Shown: piece by piece, positions 49,720-61,375 of the stretch | Layout of the letters: every line of letters starts with the position of its first letter | How positions within the stretch are numbered: the first letter of the stretch is position 1 | DNA from: Bretschneidera sinensis | Lineage: Eukaryota; Streptophyta; Magnoliopsida; Brassicales; Akaniaceae | Length of the DNA stretch: 64,000 nucleotides | Assembly: GCA_023935145.1 (NCBI GenBank) | Contig: CM043700.1 | Location: 31,373,001-31,437,000 of the forward strand | Direction of reading: 5' to 3' | The notes under the pieces: generated by a model | The model's database searches: none | Seen by the model: the letters and a program-made list of their open reading frames with translations, nothing else | Told to the model about the DNA's origin: nothing | Made by a program: the position numbers and the translations under genes

Positions 49720-51158
49720 CTTGCAAGCGTGCTTTTAAATTCAGAAACTATGAAGATCTCGGCTTAAATTTTGCCTTCGGCTTTGTTGTCAACGTCACTG
49801 AGATGAATTTAAAAAGCAGTCAATTTGTATATGGTGTAAAGTTGCCGGTTTTGTATATGGTGTTAAGTTTCTGGTTGAGTTGGGTTGAGGGCTTGTTCAA
49901 GGTGCCTTTGATTAATTCATGAGGTGTAAATTATTTTATTATATTGTATACATGAGAAGGATATCTTTAGGTACTATCTATAATCCACAAATTGTAACCC
50001 CTGGCACTCAGTGTGTTTCTCAGTGAGTATGATTTAAGTTTACATCTTGTTTGCCAGTACAAAAGGGAGGATTTTTTCGCTGACTCGAGTTTAAATTTAA
50101 TAGTTTAAATCAGTTAGAAATTCTATCGATAATTTTAGAAATTTTATTAGTAATGTTAATTTTTAGATTTCATATTTATATTGATATTAATAATGAAATT
50201 TTTTAAAATTATCAGTAAAATTTATCGATCTAAATTATTAAGTTTAGATCCAAGTTAATCAAGAATTTTTTATACAATTTATGTACCAATTTAGTTTCGA
50301 TGTTTTTTTTCCAGTTGAAATAACTTTTGACTAACATACTATTGTTAACTAGTGAGAATTCTAACGAGGTAAGCGTATTAAAGTCATGAAAACCCATAAA
50401 AGAAATGAAAATCCTAAATTATGAATGTGATCAAGCAGGTTTTTGATATTTTTCAAACCAAATGAAGGTTATCCTATTAACGAGAGTTTATAAAATGATT
50501 TTTAATTTTTATAAACAAAGTTCGATCAAACACTTTTTAAAAATTCAATTCGGGTCTTGAAAAGAATGAAAAGCTAAAAAAATAATAAACTAACATTTGT
50601 GTTAAAAAAATTATTTTCACAAATGTTTTACTAGGCCTTTTTTATCTCAACAATTGATCTATCAGAAACTGTTTTAAAAATTATTTTTACAATCATAAAT
50701 CGAAATTATTGTTAGGTCAAATTGTAAGTATAAGTGACCTAACTTTAAAGAGATTAATGTAATTTTTTCAAACTTTAATGAGTAGCATTTCTTTTAAGAA
50801 AAAGGTGTAGAAAAAATTGGGACACAATTTAGACAGTCAAGTTCTGTATAAGAACGGCCCTTCACAATGACAAGTTTAATTGAAAAGCAGAGCCCATCCT
50901 AGCTGCACTTGCAGCTTATAATCAATAACTAGTTTTCAGGCCAAAATACGATTTTGATACATTAATCAGTCAATTGCCCAATGGGAAGATCAAACAATCT
51001 GATTTGGCACAAGCGTAACTTGGTATCCCTGTTTCTGTATAAATTACTGCCAAATAGGCATGGTCCTGGTGTCTGTACATATATTTGGTGCCTCAGTGAT
51101 TAAGGAACACCAAAGATTGTTACTAATAATGTAGTTGACGTTCTTGATATACTCCATA
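49720..51158. other. Intergenic DNA, no gene seen
   Basis: AT-rich spacer between the kinase pseudogene and the glyoxalase-fold gene. It contains the foldback at 50085-50262. The part next to 51158 should hold the glyoxalase-fold 3' UTR. Confidence 0.4.
50085..50262. repeat. AT-rich foldback (MITE-like)
   Basis: The left part (TTTAATAGTTTAAATC, CTATCGATAATTTTAG, AATTTTATTAGTAATG) pairs with the right part (CATTAATAATG-like, TTATCAGTAAAATTTATCGATC, ATTATTAAGTTTAGATC). Similar wording occurs at about 31845-31960. Low complexity limits certainty. Confidence 0.5.
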
Positions 51159-54100
51159 TCAGTTATCCACTTGTGTAAATTCTAGAGCATTTGCATCTGG
51201 ATCTCGTGTGAAGATTGCTGGCCTTCCAGAGCGACTAAGTGTATAGGGAATACCTGCAATATAGAAATACCACACTAAATCCCACAGCCCCAAGAGAAAT
51301 CTAATGCCCTCTTGAAAAATCCTATGTTACTAGGTAGACAATATATGCATTCATATATCTAATACATATCTATCTATCTATACACACACAGACACATGGG
51401 AATCTGTAAAATGAGGCAAAAGATATTTACCAGCTTCATCAAGGATCACTTTCAGCTTAGCGACATCCCGAATTGCAATACAAGCATGACGGTCTCGACC
51501 CCCATGTTCAGGCCGACCAGTTAACGGGTCTGGATTGGGAAGCTCCATCAAATGAATCATCTCAGAACCCACCCACAACCAAGCACCCCTATAGGGGAGC
51601 TTATCATGTGGCCTCGCCTCATTTATTTCAAGACCTAATTTTAAATTGAAATCAGTTTAGTTTACTGATAACATAAGCATAACATATAAACATCAGACGG
51701 GAAAAGATAACACACCTAAAATATTCTGATAAAATTCAATCGACTGTTCAAGGTTTTCGCACAGAAATCCGACATGGTGAACACCGACAATTCCATAATC
51801 TGCGTTAATATCAGTGAAAAGATGATGACTTAATGAGAAAAAAATTACAAAGACCTATGAGATACCAAAGAGTTTCATAAAATAAAGTTTTTTGCTTGGT
51901 TCCTTGCTCATGGTAAGTAGCCAACTTCTGCTCTTCTTTATTCTAGGCACCAAATCCTTTCTACTGTGTGTCCCTAATGTCATTCAGAAGATGAAACCAG
52001 ATCTCATCTTTTTGCTAGATCCGCTGCTTTTTCTAATTTTCTGTTTCGTGAGAAGTTGCACTGTTCTCCTGGAGGATTTTCCTTCTTGCTTCAGCTTAAA
52101 AGTTGGAATTCTCTTCATAATCCTGGTCTTAATCTTAAAATTGCTACTTTCTCTACCTATGCTGTTTTGTGGAAACTTTGGTCTATGAGGAATTCCTTTA
52201 TCTTTCAACATGTTCCTATCAATCATTCTTGTTTAAAATTTTCTTCAGTTTCTTCGTTTAATGCTTTGATTGTTGTTTCTCAAACCTCAGCTCAGCCTCC
52301 TTCTCCTAAATTCCCTATTATTGTGAAATTGTTTCCCCCTCCCCATTCTTATAAGAAGCTGAATAGTAATGGGGCTTCTCTGGGCAATCCTGTGTTGGCT
52401 GGCATTGGAGTAATACTTCAAGACTCGATGGTTGTTGTTTGGCAGGTTTTTCCAAATTTATTGGTCATACTACAAATAATACTGCGGAACTATGGGCTAT
52501 TAGAGATGCTTTATTTCTTTCCAGATTTTTGAATTTGACTCCTCTTCACATTTAAACCACCGAATCATTCTCTACTGTTGCTTTGTTTATCAGGAAGCAA
52601 GCCTTTCAACTTACTCAGCATCACCTTCTGAAGGACTGCCTCAGAGTTCTGTCTGGTTCCAAGATGTTTGGCTCTCTTTTGTTTACAGGGACTCAGGGAA
52701 GGGGCTGAAGCAGCTGACTACCTAGCTAAATGTACTGCAACTTCTAAAAGAGTCGCTGTCTTTTTTGTCTACTCCACCTTCTGATCTTTTACCCGTTTTG
52801 AACCATAGTAGTGGGGTTTTTTAGTCTATTGGAAAGTTTTAGCCCCTCTCTGTACATATTCGACTCTGTAACTAAACTATGTAACAAGGTGGTTTGTATA
52901 ATATAATATCCATCCCTTGTTAAAAAAAAAAAGTTTCACGTAGCCTTTTCATCCTTGCACATACAAGTCGCCCAACAAATGAAGAAATTTTAAATGTGCA
53001 TTCAGGAAAATAATATTGAATCGCCTCCAATAAGTATAATATAAAATTATCACAAACCAGAGAAACACATCGCGATGAACGCAGATGCCTGTTACTAGCT
53101 TTACTTCAAACCTTTTCATGTTATCACTTTTTTCTTTGGAGTTAAAAGAAACGGAGCCAACTAAAATCTAATATGTTCTTTACTCTCTGAAATAATTTAG
53201 TCATGACCAGCAATGACTAGTTTATTGATTATTGTCCCTGGTCATAAGTACTTTGGTGCCTTAAGGTCCTGGGGTCGATTCTCACGACAACAACTCCCTT
53301 ATAGACTCAATGGTTGTTGTGGTGTGAGTTGGGGGGAATAGGGGTAGGTTATAATCCAAAGTTGTACTAAAAAAATTAATAATAATTTAGACATATCATT
53401 TTGACCAACCTTAAATAAGAAAATATTCCATAATCTAAAGTAGTAGATAATGTATGAGAAGAGTTACTAATCTTGTCACTGACATTTACTGATTCTTTCT
53501 CGAGTACACTTCCTTCAACAGACCTGTTAGCTTTTATTTTGAAACAAAACCCGCGACATCTGCCACTTCTCAAAATGGTCTGGTAAAATTTGGATGGTGT
53601 GTTTGTGAATATGGTGTTGACATTCAAAAGATTGACCTTCAACCCAAAACATTGCAGTCAAAACTTATCAATGATCAAGAACAAATTCAAATTGCATTAG
53701 AACATTTCAGCAAGCGTCAGCAACATAAGCAACAATCTGAATTGCTCCAATTCAATCTAACCACAACATAATGAAGAATAGAAATGATACAATTATGCTA
53801 TCATGTTGCTTATCAAAAACCTCAAATTATACACAACATTAGCAACAATCTGAATTGCTCCAATTCAATCTAACCACAACATAATGAAGAATAGAAATGA
53901 TACAATTATGCTATCATGTTGCTTATCAAAAACCTCAAATTATACAAAACAAAGAAAATGACTTATAACTAAAATTAACCTGTACAAAACCAAACTGCAA
54001 ACAACTGAATTGCTCCAATTCACTCTAACAACATAATGAAGAATAGAAATGATACAATTATGCTATCATGTTGCTTATCAAAAACCTCAAATTATACACA

Positions 54101-55484
54101 ACATCAGCAACAATCTGAATTGCTCCAATTCAATCTAACCACAACATAATGAAGAATAGAAATGATACAATTATGCTATCATGTTGCTTATCAAAAACCT
54201 CAAATTATACAAAACAAAGAAAATGACTTATATAACTAAAGTTAACATATACAAAACTAAACTGCAAACAACTGAACATATGCTAGGAAAATCACATATG
54301 TGCCTTGGACCATATCCCATGATAGTAGTCACAATTTCACTGAACATATGTAGTCAAAACTTATCAGTTACCTATGATCAAGAACAAATACAAATTGCAT
54401 TAGAACATTTCAACAAGCATCGGCAACATGAGCAACAATCTGAATTGCTCCAATTCAATATAACCACAATATATTTAAAAAAAGAAATGAGACAATTATG
54501 CTATCATACTGCTTATCAAAAATCTCAATCTATAGACCTATACAAAACAAAGAAAATGACTTCTATAACTCAAAGTTAACGGGTACAAAACCTAACCACA
54601 AACAACTGATGTTTGGACCCATGAAAATGTGAAGGAAAGAAAAATATGGAGGAAAATGAAAAAGAAAGGAAAACAAAAATTTCATTGGATACCCATTTTT
54701 TACTTATTTTTTTATATTGTGTTACTTTTCCTCTAACTTTGACATCCAAACATACCCTAAAGAATCACCAACTAGGCTAAGGAAATCATGTATGCACCTT
54801 GGACCATGTCCCGTAATTATATTCACAATTTCACTGAATTTGATAATCAAATAAATCCAAAGGGGCTCAAACACCAATTTTGTTGCCTGTTGTAGGAACA
54901 ACTTCAAAATCTGAGCAACTAGTCAAACAAAAAAATTAACATAAAACTGATTCTAAATAAAATTAAATGAGACTAATAAGCAGACTGAGTAATACGATTA
55001 AAATGCTCCCCTTCAGTTATAAGAATGTAATCTCACGGCTTAAACCATCGTCAATTAAAGCACCTAATTATAATTTTAAGTTGAAAAATAAGCGAAACTC
55101 AAAGAAGGTATCAAGCAACACGCTGGTCGTAATAGTCTGCTGTGTTAGCATTTTGAAACCCCTTTCATCACTATGAAATTCAACTTCAAATCAACTTTTT
55201 AGGTCTTACAAGACCAATCCAGTCCTTTGTTTTTAAATCATTAATCACCCCAGTGAACCGGTCAACGAGTTAAATTCAATAAAGTTAAGAAACCATTTAC
55301 ATATTTTATCAATATTTTTTATGAAAAAAAAAAACAAGAAGAAGAAGATGTAATGCTTTGAGAATATAGATAAATTAGAGAGAGTCAAATCACGAACAAG
55401 TAATTGAAGTAGAAGAGTGAGAGCTAATAAAGTTACCTTGTGTTGCAGAGGAATAGAAGCAGATGGAATAAGGAGAAACGCCAT
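51159..55484 (-). CDS. Glyoxalase/VOC-fold protein, probably plastid-targeted
   Basis: Five exons join in frame: 55437-55484, 53468-53636, 51716-51799, 51431-51634 and 51159-51253, giving 600 nt (199 aa). Residues 1-70 lack acidic clusters early on and look like a transit peptide (MAFLLIPSASIPLQHK start). The rest is one vicinal-oxygen-chelate module: GIVGVHHVGFLCENLEQSI, WVGSEMIHLMELPNPD, GRDRHACIAIRD, then RDPDANALEFTQV. His in HHVGF, Glu in HLMEL, His in DRHA and Glu in ALEF fit the four metal-ligand positions of the fold. The substrate is unknown; I would not call it glyoxalase I, which in plants is longer with two modules. The exon 2 acceptor (TTGAAG) has a poor pyrimidine tract, so that border is the least certain. 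Confidence 0.85.
51871..52938 (+). mobile_element. 5'-truncated LINE in glyoxalase-fold intron 2
   Basis: Plus-strand LINE 3' part, antisense to the gene. It carries a degenerate RNase H region (YKKLNSNGASLGNPVLAGIG, cf. LNTDGA in LINE RNase H) and a poly-A run at 52922-52932. AGTTTCA at 51871-51877 and 52932-52938 is a possible short target duplication. Confidence 0.75.
53656..54600. repeat. Satellite-like tandem array in glyoxalase-fold intron 1
   Basis: A unit of about 110-113 bases containing CTGAATTGCTCCAATTCA, AATGATACAATTATGCTATCAT and GCTTATCAAAAACCTCAA recurs, with CTGAATTGCTCC at about 53737, 53850, 54005, 54115 and 54440. A second module (AAAGAAAATGACTT...AACTGCAAACAACTGA) recurs at about 53948, 54216 and 54547. 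A third (GTCAAAACTTATCA...AGAACATTTC) recurs at about 53656 and 54353. The spacing suggests a higher-order repeat built from nested duplications. Confidence 0.88.
54607..54760. mobile_element. Degraded Tourist-like MITE
   Basis: The right end CATCCAAACATACCC is followed by TAA (54758-54760) and is answered on the left by TGATGTTTGGACCC. The terminal bases of the left end and its TAA are not preserved. It lies in an intron of the glyoxalase-fold gene. Confidence 0.45.
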
Positions 55485-58400
55485 GGAAAAGCAGCACTCA
55501 ACTGGTGGTCCTGTTTGTTTATTTTGTGAACCCCGAGCGTTAACAACCAGTTAACCAGCACTTCTTACGAATGAGCAAAAAGGCCACGGCCACTAAAATG
55601 GGATAATTCATAAGATACAAATTTGAACAAAATATGTAAATATGTCTGAACTGAAGGACATACGAAAGAAGAAATGAAAATATACGGATTTTCTTAACGA
55701 ACTGCCTGTGATATAACGGAAATAAATATAGTACTCAGGTTGTACCCATTACTAAGTACCTTTGCCCATTATATATTGACACATGGCATAAATTTTCACA
55801 TCAGATAAACATTTAAAAAGAAATATGCTACTTCAAAGTAATTTAGAAAATAATATTTCTTCAAAACTTATTCATCGCTTATATAAGTAGAAACTAAATA
55901 AAAAGATGATGATGATGATTCCGAAAGAGTTTTAGGACAAAACATATAATTATTTTATTTTTACCTTAAAACTCTATTGGTTATTCTCTAAAAGTCTATT
56001 AATAATTTTTTAAAATTCTATTTATAATATAAAAAAACTCAAAATAAAATTTTCATTTCCCGTCAATATGACACGATTTTATTGATCATGCAAAAAAAAA
56101 ATGTATGTTTTGTTATTTGCGGTATATGTGCATCTCTAATTGCTCTTAGTAATTCACCAATGAAGGGCATCATGACAAGTTTAGAAGTCATTTAGTGTTG
56201 AATAAGCGTGTTGTTTAGTTACTTTCACTATTTAATTGTTGATGCTATCTAATTTAATATTTGGATGTATGAATGTTTAAAAATGATTTTGGATGAGAAT
56301 TAAATTTTCATTTAAAGCAAATTTTCAAACTTGGTGTTTGATTTAACTTTTTCTTTTTTACAACAAAAGTTAAGATAAAACTTAACACATAAAACAGACA
56401 AACACTAAAATTGATTGATTGAGAATATAAAAGCATGTTTGGAATGGGTTTTGAAAACTGTTTTTTGTTTTCAAAAACTCATTTTCATGTTTAGTAAACA
56501 GGTTTCAAAAGTAATTTTCTAAAACAATTTTAAAAAAACTAATTTTCAAAAGTTGTTTTCTGAAAAACTTCAAATTTGTGTTTTCTGATATAACTTTCGA
56601 AAAATAACCCTAAAATTATGGTTCACTTTTTTGTTTCATTCTTCCTCCATGGTATATAAAAAATATTAAAATTTTGAAAATAAAATAATATTAATTATTT
56701 TTAAGTATTTAGTAAATATGAGAAATAAAATTAATACAAATTTTAAATTTAAACTCAAAACTAAAAATAATTACAAGATTTATCAAAACAGTTTTCAAAA
56801 TAAAATTATTCAAACAATATTTCACAGTTTTCTGTTTTGTAAACAGTTTTCGAATTACAGTTATCCAATCATATTTTCTATAAAGCTAATTTTGGTTTAA
56901 TTGATCCATGAGGTTTTTTTTTTTGGTCTAATTTTGCTCCCATTAATATTGAGGTATTTATGATGTAAGCAATGACTACCGTTGATGGTGACACCTCAGA
57001 ATTGGTGTCAAAGTTAGATGAAGCCATGCAGGTGTGGTTCACGGTGTTCATCACATCAGTACAAGAATGTAGCTATCACTTCCTTGAGTACATGATGAAA
57101 GCTCAACTTGGAGACTCGGCCATTTTTCAAAGTCTCGTCATGGAATGGGAAGAAATATGGATTGGATCAAAGGAACCTTTTTTCTTTTATTTTTAATATT
57201 CGTTTTATACAGCAAGGGGGGATATCGATATATATAAAAATTTAAAAATAATCATTACATTAAAATATTGGGATAAAACTTTGAGCATCTTCGTTATCTC
57301 ATAAATAATTTGTGTTTTTGTTTATATTTACTATAAACAAAACCTAATTCAAATAATTTTAAACAAAATGGTTTATAAATACATAATAAAAAATTAGTTT
57401 GTAATGAATTAAAAACATTAAAATTTTTCAAGAGTCGATCATAGGCCATTTTAATGGACTAGTGTAATTTAATCTGTTTTGCCGACATAATTATTTACAA
57501 TCTTACCATTAAATAAGGAGTAATGTTCCCATAGATTTGGTTTCGTGAGAGTTATCACAGAACTGATAAACTTTATTGGTAATCAAATGAATTACCGTAA
57601 TAATTGAATATTTAAATGTTTTATTTTTTTATTCAGTTATTATTGTAATTCCATGTAATTACCAGTAAAATTCATCGGTTCCATTGTAATTCTCACGGTT
57701 ATGTGGGATCAAAATTCTTAAATAAGATCTTGAACATAACTTTGCTATTACGAGAAGAATAATGATTAAAAATAAATTTATAATATTATTATTATTTTAA
57801 TACTACTACTACGATTTAAAAAATCATTATTATTAATAAATATTTGTACTATATTAAATTGTTATTTTATAATATGATTTTCAAAGTTAAAATAATGAAA
57901 AAATATAATTTATATATCAAAATTTATCATTTTATATTAATATATTTGTACTGATAATTTTAATGTTCATAAACACTTTTATAACTTATTTATCAAACAA
58001 ATCTAGCTCAAAATAAATTAATTTATAAATGATTTTATCAAATACAAAATAGTATATAATTTTATCGTTGTTTTCCTATGAACTATTTCATAAATCATAA
58101 ATTGTATCTTATAAGCCAAAAGGGCAATTGATTCTTTTTATCTTCCAAGAAATTTAAAAATATAATACTTAATAAAAGCTTTTACTTATGAAATATACAA
58201 TTGCAACAAATCCGTAAGCACATGGTGACAATTGCCATCGACTAAGATTTAGGATACCGAGCATAACTACCCAACATTAATTAAGCATGCAATTAAACCA
58301 AATTCTAGTTAAATAGTGGAGTACTTCTTTTGCAATAATGTGTTTTGTTTATACAATTGAGATGCACATGGGTTGAATTTTAAAAACCATATGATTCGAA

Positions 58401-59713
58401 TGTTTGACCATCAATCATAACATAAGTCAACGAGAAGACATCATCATGCTGGGTAAGCATACCATTTAACAAAATTTTTTCAATAATTTTTCATGCTTGG
58501 AAATAATGTTAAGCCCTTAAAAATGATGGAACAATAAAAAAAAAAACAATTGTTTCATGTTAATTACCAATTGTTTCATGTTAATTGCATAGTGATGAAG
58601 TGATGATAATATATTAAAATCGGTCTATTGTTTTTATTATTATTATTATTATTATTAAACCAATAATATTGTTATTGAATCAAAAACAATATATACTTTA
58701 AAAAATGACAGAGCCTTCTAAACTATGTTAAAGTGCCGCACATTCATCGAACAAATTAATTTTATTATTATAGACGTTATTTAGGAAATAATTTAAGTGT
58801 AATTTAAATCATTAAAATTTAAATAGTTTAATATTAAAGTTTAAGTCTTGATAATTTCAAATGCAAACTACGGCAAAAACATTTCATATGTTTTTCTTAA
58901 CCCTGAGTAATTTTGATTGAAATCCTCAATTTTGGTGGGTATGTATATGATATAGCCCAAAATTACTAAATTCATCTATTTGCAAATGAAGAGAGGTAAT
59001 TACTAAGCCAAATGGTTAGTTAATGCTTAACCCGATTCAATTGTGCAGGGTTTAAATCAACAGCAATCAATTCATTGTTTGGTATTCAAGGAAAAAAATT
59101 TAAGCTCCCTTAAAAAGAAGTAAAAGAATTAGATCAATGAAGTTCAATTCAACGATAAAAAGATTAGATGAAAATCAAAAATAAAATCACATGATCTTAA
59201 ATTCAATTTTTATCGATGTAAAAATTATTTATTATTGTTTTTTATTTTAACATTATTAATTGAACGAATGAAAATAGATTAGAATCATTAATTTATTTCT
59301 TAAAAAACTGTGCAAGTTCTATGAAATAACATTACTAAATAGTTTAAAGCTCCTGGATATTTTTCCATAACAATAGTTTCTTTTTGTTTTTACTCCCTCC
59401 CCCCAGAATAGCACCACCATTTTTCAGTTATTTCCCTCTACGTTCCCTGCCCTTTTACCCATTTAACGAAGTCTCTCTTCTTCCTACCCTTTTCCCAACG
59501 TTTTCCCTCTTAAAAAAAAAAAAAAATTAACCCCCAGAATTCTAAAACCATCCCTGCAAAATCTACCAACCGCGTAAAAGGAACAATCCAAAAAAGTCTA
59601 AGTCACCGTCAAAGCATTCCACACACCGCGTTCACACTCGTACACGCTTCCTTTTCCCCTCTCTAATCCACCCCCCCAATCTATTCTTTATCACTTTGTT
59701 GCATATACCATAT
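55485..59713. other. Long AT-rich intergenic region
   Basis: Upstream of the minus-strand glyoxalase-fold gene and upstream of the plus-strand transposase-derived gene. It contains possible MITE debris (about 56432-56880, with CATGTTTGGAAT against ATCCAATCATA), a foldback at 57518-57720, a (TTA)n run at 58634-58657 and an unassigned short frame at 56972-57196. No supported gene. Confidence 0.4.
57518..57720. repeat. Imperfect foldback, MITE-like
   Basis: The left side TTCCCATAGATTTGG, CGTGAGAGTTA and TTTATTGGTAAT is matched in reverse complement by ATTACCAGTAAA, TAATTCTCACGG and TTATGTGGGA on the right. This is an old inverted-repeat element with diverged arms. Confidence 0.55.
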
Positions 59714-59720
59714 CTATAAA
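59714..59720 (+). promoter_or_regulatory. TATA box of the ALP1/EPCR1-like gene
   Basis: CTATAAAT at about 59713-59720 lies some 110 bases before the preferred start at 59828. It overlaps the earlier in-frame ATG at 59720, which would therefore fall upstream of transcription. Confidence 0.45.
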
Positions 59721-59827
59721 TGACCAAAACCCATCAATTCAATCTCCAATTCGAAATCTCTGTGTTCACATTTTTCCCTTCAAGCATTCGATCAAACGCT
59801 TTTCAAGCACTTTCTACATCTTTTTAC

Positions 59828-61375
59828 ATGGAAATCACTCCTTTCCCATTTCTTAATCAAGAAGATGACTGTTCCCTTTTCTTCAACCTGTTTCAAGATA
59901 TGGATGACACAACTAGTTTTAATAATGAGAACAACAACCCCAAGAAGCGGCAGAGAAAAGACGAGGAAGATGGTGAAATGGGTTTATTAACGAAGGAAGC
60001 CTTAGACAAGAGCGGATTTCGAGACATACTCGCTTCCCTGTTGTTGTTGGACGAGGAAGCGAAGCAAGAGCAAGAACTGCGGGTAATCGAGTCTCAGCAA
60101 GGTAAGGCTCTTTTAGAGGCCAATCACAAGCAAAAAGAACAAGCTGTGAATGATTACTACAGTCACCTGCAAGATCATTACTCTGAATTGGACGAATCGG
60201 ACAACACGAGAACCAAACGTCCCCGCAGGTCTGCCACGTTGGCGGTTGCTACTGCTAGCGCCGCTGCGGCTACTGATAATGCGGCTCACCCGTCGGGTAA
60301 CGGGTCGGGTCAGCACAGGCGGTTGTGGGTCAAGGAGCGGTCGACGGATTGGTGGGATCGATTCAACCACCCGGATTTTCCGGAGGAGGAGTTCCGCCGT
60401 GAGTTTCGCATGAGCAAGGCCACGTTTGAAATTATATGCGAAGAATTGGATTCGGCGGTGACAAAGAAGAACACGATGCTCCGAGACGCGATCCCGGTTC
60501 GTCAGCGCGTCGCGGTTTGCATTTGGAGGTTGGCCACCGGCGAGCCCCTTCGACTCGTGTCGAAACGTTTCGGATTGGGGATCTCCACTTGTCACAAGCT
60601 GGTTCTCGAGGTTTGCGCCGCCATACGCACCGTTTTGATGCCCAAGTTCTTGCGGTGGCCCGACGAGAACAATCTCAAATCTATCAAGGAGGAATTCAAG
60701 TCCGCGTCTGGGATACCAAACGTGGGTGGCTCGATGTACACTACCCATGTGCCGATTATCGCACCCAAGAGTAGCGTGGCTGCTTATTTCAACAAGAGGC
60801 ACACAGATAGAAACCATAAGACTTCTTACTCGATAACTGTTCAAGGAGTTGTGGATCCAAAGGGGCTTTTCACTGATGTTTGCATCGGTTGGCCTGGTTC
60901 CATGAACGATGATCAGGTGCTGGAGAAATCTGCTCTGTACCAAAGGGCCAGTAAGGGTCTCTTGAAGGATGTTTGGATCGTTGGGAATTCTGGGTACCCA
61001 TTGATGGATTGGGTTCTTGTACCTTATACACACCAGAATCTGACTTGGGCTCAGCATGGTTTCAATGAGAAAACTGGAGAGATTCAAAGGGTTGCTAAAG
61101 AGGCATTTGCTAGATTGAAAGGGAGGTGGGCTTGTTTGCAGAAGAGAACAGAGGGGAAACTCCAGGACTTGCCAGTGGTGCTTGGCGCTTGCTGTGTTTT
61201 GCATAACATTTGTGAGATGAGAAATGAGGCCATGGATCCAGGGTTCAAGTTTGAGATCTTTGATGATGAGATGGTACCCGAGAATAATCTGAGATCCGTG
61301 AGTTCAATTCAAGCTAGGGATCACATTGCTCACAATCTGTTACACCATGGTCATGCTGGCACTAGTTTTCTATAG
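59828..61375 (+). CDS. Domesticated PIF/Harbinger transposase-derived nuclear protein (ALP1/EPCR1-like)
   Basis: Single exon, 515 aa from the ATG at 59828; an in-frame ATG at 59720 sits on a TATA-like box and is less likely. Basic clusters PKKRQRK (38-44) and TKRPRRS look like nuclear signals. The DDE_Tnp_4 nuclease fold runs from about 200 to the end: VAVCIWRLATGEPLRLVSKRF, MYTTHVPIIAPKSSVAAYF, FTDVCIGWPGSMNDDQVLEKS, VGNSGYPLMDWVLVPY and FARLKGRWACLQKR. At the usual catalytic places, IDGTH reads MYTTH (Y304), GDSGYP reads GNSGYP (N387) and the Glu before the last motif reads Lys (K424). The transposase is thus predicted inactive. Wording is closest to Arabidopsis At3g55350 (EPCR1), a relative of ALP1, which associates with Polycomb complexes. 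No inverted repeats flank the gene. Confidence 0.93.
   Translation: MEITPFPFLNQEDDCSLFFNLFQDMDDTTSFNNENNNPKKRQRKDEEDGEMGLLTKEALDKSGFRDILASLLLLDEEAKQEQELRVIESQQGKALLEANHKQKEQAVNDYYSHLQDHYSELDESDNTRTKRPRRSATLAVATASAAAATDNAAHPSGNGSGQHRRLWVKERSTDWWDRFNHPDFPEEEFRREFRMSKATFEIICEELDSAVTKKNTMLRDAIPVRQRVAVCIWRLATGEPLRLVSKRFGLGISTCHKLVLEVCAAIRTVLMPKFLRWPDENNLKSIKEEFKSASGIPNVGGSMYTTHVPIIAPKSSVAAYFNKRHTDRNHKTSYSITVQGVVDPKGLFTDVCIGWPGSMNDDQVLEKSALYQRASKGLLKDVWIVGNSGYPLMDWVLVPYTHQNLTWAQHGFNEKTGEIQRVAKEAFARLKGRWACLQKRTEGKLQDLPVVLGACCVLHNICEMRNEAMDPGFKFEIFDDEMVPENNLRSVSSIQARDHIAHNLLHHGHAGTSFL

Noticed and set aside
59720..59827. N-terminal extension of the ALP1/EPCR1-like protein from the ATG at 59720
   Set aside because: That ATG overlaps a TATA-like CTATAAAT, and the 36 extra residues do not resemble the family start. 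The ATG at 59828 fits better.
60113..61204. Long minus-strand frame (363 codons) opposite the transposase-derived gene
   Set aside because: It is a shadow of the GC-richer plus-strand coding sequence. Its translation is low-complexity Ser/Pro/Arg text without a domain.
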